DNA from: Devosiaceae bacterium
GTDB taxonomy: Bacteria; Pseudomonadota; Alphaproteobacteria; Rhizobiales; Devosiaceae
Reading direction: 5' to 3'
DNA: 64,000 nucleotides
Assembly (NCBI GenBank): GCA_021648375.1
Contig: JAKISW010000009.1
Span: 12,527 to 76,526 of the forward strand
Positions within the stretch are counted from its first letter, which is position 1. Each line of letters begins with the position of its first letter. Positions 26,447 to 33,441 of this stretch are shown here, piece after piece. The position numbers and the translations under genes are program-made. The notes below the pieces were generated by a model. The model searched no databases. It was given only the letters and a program-made list of their open reading frames with translations, and was not told where the DNA came from.

Positions 26447-26572
26447 TTAACCCTGACGGGCTTTAAAGCGTTTATTGACTTTATTGATAATGTAATAGCG
26501 GCCACGACGGCGAACCAGTTTATTATCGCGATGGCGACCCATCAGCGCGCGAAGCGAATTGCGAACCTTCAT
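26447..26572 (-). CDS. rpmJ: 50S ribosomal protein L36
   Basis: A 41-residue basic protein translated by hand: MKVRNSLRALMGRHRDNKLV then RRRGRYYIINKVNKRFKARQ and G. It lacks the four zinc-binding residues of classical L36, so it is the C-minus (YkgO-like) form. It is the smallest protein of the large subunit. A second in-frame ATG two codons upstream (26578) is possible but the family begins at MKVRNS. Confidence 0.94.
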   Translation of the reverse strand: MKVRNSLRALMGRHRDNKLVRRRGRYYIINKVNKRFKARQG

Positions 26573-26816
26573 GTCCATACCCTCTTAAAAAAAACGGGCA
26601 CCATGCACCCATACAAAAATTTCGTGCCTTTACTTATGGGCAATGGGTTAATCTGTCAATGCGCCATTGTGACAATGGGTCAATTCTTTGATCTCGCGGC
26701 AGTTAGCTCAGTCTAATTGTCTCACGGCCCGCCGTAGGCGGCGGCTCGTTCTTAAAACATTGGTCGCGTTTCCGAACCGAAAAATTGGAACTTCTTAGCA
26801 CGCCACTCGAAGAGTG
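26573..26816. other. Gene-free stretch before the 60-bp repeats
   Basis: No gene is supported here. It holds a GC-rich palindromic bit (GCCCGCC/GGCGGC near 26730) and, from 26762 to 26816, a diverged copy of the repeat that follows (GGTCGCGTTTCCGAACCGAA; GTTTTCTTGGCAG). Confidence 0.5.
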
Positions 26817-26960
26817 TTTTCTTGGCAGCGCTCTTTAATAGTGGTCGCGCTGCCGAAACAGAAAACCGCTACGCACTTTTCTTGGCAGCGCTCTTTAATA
26901 GTGGTCGCGCTGCCGAAACAGAAAACCGCTACGCACTTTTCTTGGCAGCGCTCTTTAATA
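26817..26960. repeat. 60-bp perfect tandem repeat
   Basis: The unit (begins TTTTCTTGGCAGCGCTCTTT, ends GAAAACCGCTACGCAC) is present twice without a mismatch (26817-26876, 26877-26936), followed by its first 24 bases (26937-26960). A degenerate earlier copy lies at about 26762-26816. The length is a multiple of three, so several frames stay open through it, but no start or known domain supports translation. It ends 77 bases before the response-regulator gene, so it may act as repeated regulatory DNA. Confidence 0.97.
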
Positions 26961-27037
26961 CGTATTCATTCGTGCTTGAGTGTTTACTCAGCATCGAAAC
27001 CAACCCGCTAAAATCCTCGCCAACAAAAGAGGTGAAA

Positions 27038-27541
27038 ATGCGTATTCTTGACATGTCTGATATTTCTATACTGGTGGCTGACCCCTCGCAATATATGGTC
27101 AAAATTATCCGCGCCATGTTACGAGGTTTTGGCATCAACAAAATTCGCGAAGCCAATGATGGTGCAGTGGCGTTGGAAGAGTTCAACACCCACACAATTG
27201 ACATAGCGATATTTGACTATGCCCTGGCAACCCTTGACGGAGTGGAACTTACCGAACTCTTAAGAGCCGATGAGAACTCCCCCAACCGTTTTGTGCCAAT
27301 AATTATGCTTTCAGCCTTCACTGAAAAAAGAAGGGTCGTCGCGGCCCGCGATGCAGGAATTTCAGAGTTTTTGCGCAAACCTCTATGCGCCCGCGACCTT
27401 TATCTTCGCCTGCTCCAGGTAATTGAACAACCCCGTGAATTCGTTAACACCACCACTTATTTTGGCCCGGACAGAAGACGCCATATTGACGACACGACCT
27501 ATGCTGGCGAAGAGCGCCGCCTGAGTTTCGACAAAATCTAA
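27038..27541 (+). CDS. Single-domain response regulator
   Basis: A 167-residue protein: a receiver domain (about 8-130) and a 35-residue tail. It has the acidic start LVADPSQ, the likely phospho-acceptor Asp in IAIFDYALATLDGVEL, Ser in IIMLSAF and the Lys in FLRKPL. The tail carries TYFGPDRRRH, a short motif seen in rhizobial stand-alone receivers. There is no output domain, so it likely acts by protein contact. The ATG at 27038 has GAGGTG six bases upstream; the frame reads upstream through the 60-bp repeats, which I do not count as coding. Confidence 0.85.
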   Translation: MRILDMSDISILVADPSQYMVKIIRAMLRGFGINKIREANDGAVALEEFNTHTIDIAIFDYALATLDGVELTELLRADENSPNRFVPIIMLSAFTEKRRVVAARDAGISEFLRKPLCARDLYLRLLQVIEQPREFVNTTTYFGPDRRRHIDDTTYAGEERRLSFDKI

Positions 27542-27586
27542 CCGCCGCATCAGCCAAAATCACTTCGAACAAGCCAAAAGCCCTAA

Positions 27587-27660
27587 GCCCGCTATTTTTG
27601 CGTTTCATTGAGTAGTTTGCCGTATGACCAAGAATGCGCGCACCGGTGGCGACAAACGGA
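27587..27660 (-). pseudogene. Decayed fragment of a thiolase gene
   Basis: On the minus strand this reads FVATGARILGHTA, then, after a one-base loss, KLLNETQK. The intact thiolase at 29885-31180 has FAATGARILGHTAKLLNVTQ at the same place. A manual alignment of 27587-27660 with 29946-30020 gives about 62 matches in 75 columns with one gap. Similarity stops sharply at both ends. It is a remnant of a second thiolase or of a past duplication at this site. The rest of 27542-27803 shows nothing I recognise. Confidence 0.75.
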
Positions 27661-27803
27661 ACTGATATTGCCCCTTCTTGTCAGAGGCCACATCTCAATG
27701 ACCTGCTGCCGATTATGTGCCTCCAGCACCGTAATTGGCGCTCCAGTGAACAGTAAATAAAATTGCAGAAATACATGAACAACGAGATCGAAACCAACCT
27801 GCG

Positions 27804-28760
27804 TCAAGCCATTGACTGGACAGAACGTCTATAAGCGGCGGGAGAATTTCTGTGATGTTTCTTAAAAACTCTGCCAAACGCTGCTTCGGAATGATAACCA
27901 ACTTTTTCAGCAATTGCTATAATCGGCTCATTTGAATTGGCAAGTTGCTTACGGGCAATCTGCATACGCCAGTGAGTAATATACCCAAGCGGTGTGGTAG
28001 TCATATTTTGTGAAAACCTGGATGCGAACGCAGTGCGCGACATGCCGGCAATCTTTGCCAGCTTTTCCAAAGTCCAGAACGAGCCGGGTTCTTTGTGAAT
28101 AGCGGTCAGGGCACGGGCAATGCTCGGATCAGCAAAGCCTGAAAGCACCGGCAGATTAGATCCTTCCCCCTGGAGGTATGTGCGAATTGCTTGCGCAAAA
28201 ATTATTTCCGACATTTTCAAGGCGATCAATTCGCTGCCAAGTTGCTGCCTTCCCGCCTCATTGCCGATTACTTTGAGAGTGTGCTCCATCCAAGCGCCAG
28301 CCTCCTCACCATAGTTTTTAATGTGTAAATATGGAGGCATCGCATCTATCAGCATATGATTAGCCTCTTCGCTAAAAGCAAAATGCCCGCAAATAAGCTG
28401 AGTTTCATGATCTGTACCAGGATCTCCCCAAACCAGCGCACCGGTTCCGTCAAACCCTGATTGTTCAACTACCTGATCAAGTTGTACAGCCTGGTGTTCT
28501 GTTATGGGATCACAATAAAGCGTATGCGCCGCGCCGCGCATGATTATCAGCAAGTCGCCTTGCTCAAGTATTATCGGGGCTTTTTCCTGTTCAATGCGAA
28601 CCAGACATCGGCCCCTGTGGGCAAAATGGAACCGCGCCACATTTTCAAACGAAGGCACACGAATGCTCCATGGTGACGTAAATGAAGTTCGAAAATACAA
28701 TGTGCCAGATAATTGCAGGCACGATAATATATCACTGAGAACGTCCATATATAATCTCAT
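27804..28760 (-). CDS. AraC-family transcriptional regulator (cupin_6 type)
   Basis: A 318-residue regulator. The N-terminal half is an AraC-binding-like cupin_6 domain (GTLYFRTSFTSPW, EQGDLLIIMRGAAHTLY, LICGHFAFSEEANH). The C-terminal 100 residues form the two-HTH AraC domain: WTLEKLAKIAGMSRTAFASR and IAIAEKVGYHSEAAFGRVFKK. It is divergent from the DUF4142-cupredoxin pair and is the obvious candidate to control it. ATG at 28760 is used; ATG at 28748 is also possible. The ligand is unknown. Confidence 0.9.
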   Translation of the reverse strand: MRLYMDVLSDILSCLQLSGTLYFRTSFTSPWSIRVPSFENVARFHFAHRGRCLVRIEQEKAPIILEQGDLLIIMRGAAHTLYCDPITEHQAVQLDQVVEQSGFDGTGALVWGDPGTDHETQLICGHFAFSEEANHMLIDAMPPYLHIKNYGEEAGAWMEHTLKVIGNEAGRQQLGSELIALKMSEIIFAQAIRTYLQGEGSNLPVLSGFADPSIARALTAIHKEPGSFWTLEKLAKIAGMSRTAFASRFSQNMTTTPLGYITHWRMQIARKQLANSNEPIIAIAEKVGYHSEAAFGRVFKKHHRNSPAAYRRSVQSMA

Positions 28761-28929
28761 TTCAATTTTTTACAGCCTATGCTGGATTTCCTGATTAATC
28801 CAGCTTTGGGACGATTGATCAATTTTTTTGAGTTTTTCATCATTTTCAATTGCATTATCGGACCCTATTTTGCCTGACACGAGCAAGGCGAATACTAAGA
28901 CCTTGCGCACCAACCTGTTAGGAAATGAA

Positions 28930-29460
28930 ATGAAATTTATTAAACCACTGATGGCTATCGGTTTTGCAATTGCTCTCAACCAGGGCGTCGCTATGGCTCA
29001 GTCTCCGGCCGACTTAAATGATCTTGAAATTGCCCACGTAGCTTATACTGCCGATAATATTGATATTCGGTACGCCCATCTTGCGCTGGCGTTATCCACC
29101 AATAAAGCAGTTCATGAATTCGCCAATACCATGATCCGAGACCATGAGGCAGTGAACGAGTTGGCACTCGCCCTGTTAGCTAAATTGGATGCGCAGCCCC
29201 AGGACAATTTTCTCAGCATGACCCTGCAGAGAAACTCTGAAGGCCTGATAGATGATATGCGCAAACTCAGCGGTACTGAATTCGATATATTTTACGCCAA
29301 GAATGAAGTTGCCTACCACAAAGCGGTGATTGACCTGGTTGCAAATTCGTTCATTCCAAACATTGAAAATGAAGAAGTAAAATCACTTTTTGAGGAAGCG
29401 CTTGCAATCTTTGAAGCACATAAAATTCATGCCGAAAATATGCTGAATGAGGTCATGTAA
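28930..29460 (+). CDS. DUF4142 periplasmic protein
   Basis: A 176-residue protein with a signal peptide (MKFIKPLMAIGFAIALNQG, likely cut after AMAQ) and a helical DUF4142 domain of ferritin-like four-helix type (DLEIAHVAYTADNIDIRYAH, EFANTMIRDHEAVNELAL, FEAHKIHAENML). Several His, Glu and Asp are in helix-facing spacing, which could bind metal, but this is not shown. The ATG at 28930 has AGGAAA upstream. The cupredoxin gene starts at the next base after the stop, so the two are co-translated. Confidence 0.85.
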   Translation: MKFIKPLMAIGFAIALNQGVAMAQSPADLNDLEIAHVAYTADNIDIRYAHLALALSTNKAVHEFANTMIRDHEAVNELALALLAKLDAQPQDNFLSMTLQRNSEGLIDDMRKLSGTEFDIFYAKNEVAYHKAVIDLVANSFIPNIENEEVKSLFEEALAIFEAHKIHAENMLNEVM

Positions 29461-29820
29461 ATGGCTTTTATTTCAAGACGACTGTTCTTGGCTCGAACCA
29501 CGGCAACATTAGTTGCTGTGGTTGGTGGCCTATACCCAGGCACAACGCTGTATGCACATGAAAGAAAACCCAAGGTGCATCACGTGGAGATCCGTGGTTT
29601 CAATTTTTCTCCCGACTTTATCAAGGTCAGGCAAGGGGATACAATTGTATGGACTAACTTTGACATAGCACCACATACAGCAACAGCCAAAGATAATAGT
29701 TGGGACACTGGAGAAATTACCAAAGGTAATTCAGTAAAAATTTTGGTGCCGAAAGAATTTTCTTCGGAATATTTTTGTCGTTTTCACCCAAATATGGTGG
29801 CAAGTTTAAAATTGCTCTGA
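29461..29820 (+). CDS. Exported cupredoxin (plastocyanin/amicyanin-like)
   Basis: A 119-residue small blue-copper-type protein. The N-terminus ISRRLFLARTTAT resembles a twin-arginine signal and is followed by a hydrophobic stretch. The copper ligands fit the family: His in APHTATA, then Cys, His and Met in YFCRFHPNM. It should carry electrons or hold copper in the periplasm. It starts directly after the DUF4142 stop with no gap. It recalls PetE/amicyanin-like electron carriers, though no oxidase partner is next to it. Confidence 0.88.
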   Translation: MAFISRRLFLARTTATLVAVVGGLYPGTTLYAHERKPKVHHVEIRGFNFSPDFIKVRQGDTIVWTNFDIAPHTATAKDNSWDTGEITKGNSVKILVPKEFSSEYFCRFHPNMVASLKLL

Positions 29821-29884
29821 TTGACCAGCCTGTATTGGGGATTGAGGGCCCCAATGGCAACCGCAAATAAAGTAAAGTTTTCTG

Positions 29885-31180
29885 CTAGGCCCGCTCCACA
29901 AGCGCTGCAACACCCATTCCTCCAGCGGTGCAAACTGAAATCAGCGCCCGCTGTTTTTGGGTAACATTAAGCAATTTTGCCGTATGGCCAAGGATGCGTG
30001 CACCAGTGGCGGCAAACGGATGCCCATAGGCCAGCGATGATCCGTTTATATTCAGCTTGGCCGCTGGCACCTTGCCCAAAACCTTGTCACGCCCCAAAAC
30101 CTCGCGGCAATATTTACGATCCGACCATGCCTTAAGGGTGCACAAAACCTGGGCGGCAAACGCTTCATGAATTTCAAACAGATCAATATCGCCAAAGCCA
30201 ATTCCGGCCCTGTTTAACAGGTCAGAAACCGCAATCGTTGGCGCCATCAGCAAACCATCTCCGGCAGCAAAATCATTGGCCCCGACAGCCCCCATGCTCA
30301 AATAGGCAATGATTGGCAATCCGCGCTCTTTGGCCCATTCTTCACTGCCCAGCAATACCGCCGCCGACCCATCGGTAAGCGGAGTGGAATTGGCGGCTGT
30401 TAAAGTTCCATTGCCCGATTTGCGATCAAAGGCCGGTTTCATCTGGGCCATTTTTTCCAGACTGCTATCGGCGCGAACATTATTATCTTTTAGAATTCCG
30501 ACACATGGAACAATCAGATCCTCATGAAACCCCTCATCATAAGCCCGGCTGGCATTTTGATGACTTTTTAGGGCTAATGCGTCCTGATCTTCTCTGGAAA
30601 TGTCCCATTCCCGTGCCATCAATTCACAATGCTGACCCATGGCCAGCCCTGTGCGCGGCTCTGCTACCGAGGGAGCAACCGGCATCAATTCCTTGAAACC
30701 AAAGCCCTTAAAGGCCCCAAATTTTTGCCCCATAGTGCGGGCCCGGCTGAGTTTAACCATGCGCTTGGCAAATTTGTCGCTAAATACCACTGGCGAATCA
30801 GAAATGGAATCAGCGCCGGCGGCAATGCCACTTTCAATTTCCCCGCTGGCAATTTTTGCACCAAGAGAAAGCGCCGCCTGTAACGATGTTCCACAAGCGA
30901 TCTGCATGCCGGTGCCCGGAGTTAATGGAGAAAGCCCCGCATCCAAAGACGCTTCACGGGCCAGATTGAAATCCCTTGAATGTTTGATGACCGCCCCGGC
31001 CATTACTTCATCAATCTTTTCTCCCTTTAGGCCATAGGCATCAACCAGTCCGCCAATGGCAGTTGAGAGCAAAGCCAGATTGCCAATATCGTTATAGCCT
31101 GTGTAAGAGCGGCAAAAGGGCGCCCTTTTTGAACCAATGATTGCCACCCGGCGCAATGAACGTGATTTTGTAACTGCCAT
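29885..31180 (-). CDS. fadI: Acetyl-CoA C-acyltransferase (thiolase, FadI type)
   Basis: A 431-residue thiolase that cleaves 3-ketoacyl-CoA in the last beta-oxidation step. It shows the nucleophile region MQIACGTSLQAAL, a central EIHEAFAAQVL with His, NINGSSLAYGHPFAATGAR and the C-terminal ISVCTAGGMGVA with the second Cys. The length and motifs fit the FadI branch. It follows the fadJ-like gene by 12 bases and completes the fadE-fadJ-fadI order. A decayed relative of its 3' region lies at 27587-27660. Confidence 0.92.
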   Translation of the reverse strand: MAVTKSRSLRRVAIIGSKRAPFCRSYTGYNDIGNLALLSTAIGGLVDAYGLKGEKIDEVMAGAVIKHSRDFNLAREASLDAGLSPLTPGTGMQIACGTSLQAALSLGAKIASGEIESGIAAGADSISDSPVVFSDKFAKRMVKLSRARTMGQKFGAFKGFGFKELMPVAPSVAEPRTGLAMGQHCELMAREWDISREDQDALALKSHQNASRAYDEGFHEDLIVPCVGILKDNNVRADSSLEKMAQMKPAFDRKSGNGTLTAANSTPLTDGSAAVLLGSEEWAKERGLPIIAYLSMGAVGANDFAAGDGLLMAPTIAVSDLLNRAGIGFGDIDLFEIHEAFAAQVLCTLKAWSDRKYCREVLGRDKVLGKVPAAKLNINGSSLAYGHPFAATGARILGHTAKLLNVTQKQRALISVCTAGGMGVAALVERA

Positions 31181-31192
31181 GATTTTTAAGCC

Positions 31193-33397
31193 CTAAGCCT
31201 TACCGTTTTTGCGTGCATTTAGTGGACCACCAAGAAACGGCGCAAATCCGGTTCCAAGAATAACCCCAATATCCGCCAGATCAGCGCTGGCAACAATGCC
31301 CTCTTTTACGCACTTCTCGCATTCATCAACCATTGGCTGCACCAGTTCACGGCCAAGCTCACTAAGGTTTCCAAAGGGCGGGGTCGAACCTTTTTGCACC
31401 TTACCCTTGGTCCACAGGTAAAATCCGCGTCCTGATTTTCGTCCCAGATGTCCCTGAGAAATTAGTCGGGCAAATTCAGATCCCGCTTCAACTTCTTTTC
31501 CAAGCTCTTTGGCAACGCTGGCCCCCACATCAAGACCAACCACATCCATAAGCTCGATCGGGCCCATGGGCATGCCAAAAGCCAAAGCCGCAGCATCCAG
31601 CAATTCTTTGCTTTCTCCAGCTTCAACACGCTTAACAGCAGCCAAAAGATAGGGCATCAAAACCCTGTTGACCAAAAATCCGGGAGCGCTTTTTGCCACC
31701 ACAGGACTTTTGCCAATTGTTGAGGCAAACGAGCAACCCATTTGCACGGCAATGTCTGAATTGACTTTGGAGCGCACAATTTCAACCAAAGGCATCATGG
31801 CCACGGGATTAAAAAAGTGCAGGCCAATCAAGCGGCTTGGATCTTTAAGATTTTTGGCGATTTTTTCCAACTCAATGGAAGAAGTATTAGTGGCAATAAT
31901 CGCCTCCGGCTTGGCCTTTGCTTCCACATCTGCAAAAATCTTTTGTTTTATTTCAAGATTTTCCACCACCGCTTCAATAATAACATCGGCCCGGGCAATG
32001 CCCTTACCTTTTACATCCGCTTCCAGCCGGGCCAACGCAGCATTGACAGCCTGGGTTTTTTTCAAGCGCTTTTTGAATAAGGATTTAGCCCTTTTCAATG
32101 CGGGCGCTATGCGCTCCTCATCCAGATCCTGCAAAGTAACACCCATGCCCCGCATGGCACACCAGGCGGCAATATCCCCACCCATGACACCAGCTCCGAT
32201 AACATGCACACGGGTAAATTTTGGCTTTGCGCCCTTTACGCCCTGTTTTTTCAGCCCTTCAGATAAAAAGAACAAGCGCCTCAGATTAAAAGCGGTATCG
32301 GTTGCCATTAGGGGTGGAAACCGCTCGATCTCTCCCTTGCGCATTGCCGCGGGATCATCCCCATGCTCTTCAAACATATCAATCAGCGAATAGGGGGCCG
32401 GATAATGCTCTTTGCGGGCTTTCTTTTTAACTCTGGCGCGCATCTTGTTGGCAATAAACTTGCGCAACGGCCCCATGGCCATGACTTTTTTAGTAAATCC
32501 TGCCGGTTTGGATTTTCGTTTTTGAATAATGGCCTTGCGCAATTCCCAACGCAGCATATCGCGATGGCGCACCAGTTTATCCACAAGGTTCATGCCGCGA
32601 GCCGCCCCGGCCCGTAAATATTTTCCCGTCAACATAATCTGCATGGCAGGAACCGGCCCGGCCAAATTCATCGAGCGACCAGTGCCGCCAAATCCGGGGA
32701 AAATCCCCAGCTTAATTTCGGGAAACCCGATGCGGGTTTTATCATCATTGACCGCCACGCGATAATGACAGGCCAAAGCTAATTCAAGACCACCACCAAG
32801 GCAAAATCCATGAATTCCACAAACAAACGGAATGGGAAGTCTTTCAATCCGATCAAACAAAGCATGGGCCTTGACCAGCGCCGGGCGCATTATCGCCGGA
32901 TCAGCAAGTTCGCTGAATTCAGCAATATCCGCCCCGGCAATAAATCCGCTGGATTTTTTCGATAAAAGCGCAATCCCTACAATATCGCCAGAGGCAGCCA
33001 TATCTTCAAAGCGCAAAACAAGCTTTTCCAGCTCTAATATCGCCTTAGTGCCAAGCACATTGACCCTGGAATCGGGAACATCAAGACTGAGCCAGCCAAT
33101 TTTTTCCACATCAATCTCAAAATGCCAATAGACCAGTTTTGGCATGCCCGGTTTTGCTGTATTTGTTTTAGCCAAAATTGTTTTAACCGGCCTCTTCGCA
33201 ACAGCAGTTGACTTGGTCACCGCAGGTTTTTTTGCAGCAGGTTTTTTTGCAGCAGTTTTGCTTGCAACAGATTTGCTTTTGGGCTTTCTGGTGGACTTTG
33301 CTGTTGTTTTGGGTTTTACACCAGTGCCAGTTTTTTTATCTTCAGCCAATTTATTTTGCTCTCTTGATATTATCGGGACACACGCCCCGGATGCCAC
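31193..33397 (-). CDS. fadJ: Enoyl-CoA hydratase / 3-hydroxyacyl-CoA dehydrogenase (FadJ-like)
   Basis: A 734-residue bifunctional beta-oxidation enzyme. Residues about 95-290 are the hydratase (FIAGADIAEF, GIHGFCLGGGLELALAC, FPEIKLGIFPGFGGTGR); about 395-700 are the dehydrogenase (VIGAGVMGGDIAAWCA, TNTSSIELEKIA, HFFNPVAMMPLVE, APGFLVNRVL). The first 85 residues are unusual: Lys, Ala, Pro and Thr rich (SKTAAKKPAAKKPAV), like the pntAA tail. The start is GTG at 33397; a TTG 16 codons later with AAGAGAG upstream is a good alternative. It lies 44 bases downstream of fadE. Confidence 0.9.
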   Translation of the reverse strand: MASGACVPIISREQNKLAEDKKTGTGVKPKTTAKSTRKPKSKSVASKTAAKKPAAKKPAVTKSTAVAKRPVKTILAKTNTAKPGMPKLVYWHFEIDVEKIGWLSLDVPDSRVNVLGTKAILELEKLVLRFEDMAASGDIVGIALLSKKSSGFIAGADIAEFSELADPAIMRPALVKAHALFDRIERLPIPFVCGIHGFCLGGGLELALACHYRVAVNDDKTRIGFPEIKLGIFPGFGGTGRSMNLAGPVPAMQIMLTGKYLRAGAARGMNLVDKLVRHRDMLRWELRKAIIQKRKSKPAGFTKKVMAMGPLRKFIANKMRARVKKKARKEHYPAPYSLIDMFEEHGDDPAAMRKGEIERFPPLMATDTAFNLRRLFFLSEGLKKQGVKGAKPKFTRVHVIGAGVMGGDIAAWCAMRGMGVTLQDLDEERIAPALKRAKSLFKKRLKKTQAVNAALARLEADVKGKGIARADVIIEAVVENLEIKQKIFADVEAKAKPEAIIATNTSSIELEKIAKNLKDPSRLIGLHFFNPVAMMPLVEIVRSKVNSDIAVQMGCSFASTIGKSPVVAKSAPGFLVNRVLMPYLLAAVKRVEAGESKELLDAAALAFGMPMGPIELMDVVGLDVGASVAKELGKEVEAGSEFARLISQGHLGRKSGRGFYLWTKGKVQKGSTPPFGNLSELGRELVQPMVDECEKCVKEGIVASADLADIGVILGTGFAPFLGGPLNARKNGKA

Positions 33398-33441
33398 AAT
33401 GATCCAAACATTACAATAATCTGATCATAACAATGGCCCAA

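Noticed and set aside
26700..26725. tRNA fragment (GTTAGCTCAGT)
   Set aside because: No acceptor, anticodon or T-arm follows; the match is limited to a D-arm-like word.
26817..26840. Sigma-54 promoter in the repeat unit (TTGGCAG-N5-TTTA)
   Set aside because: The -24 part fits loosely but the -12 GC is missing.
26817..26960. CRISPR array
   Set aside because: The 60-bp units are directly joined with no spacers, and no cas gene is in view.
26822..27037. N-terminal extension of the response regulator through the 60-bp repeats
   Set aside because: The receiver domain starts cleanly after an ATG with a good ribosome site at 27038; the repeat translates in several frames with no conserved sequence.
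27663..27803. Further thiolase remnant beyond 27660
   Set aside because: Similarity to the intact gene stops at the ACGGA boundary; no other match was seen by eye.
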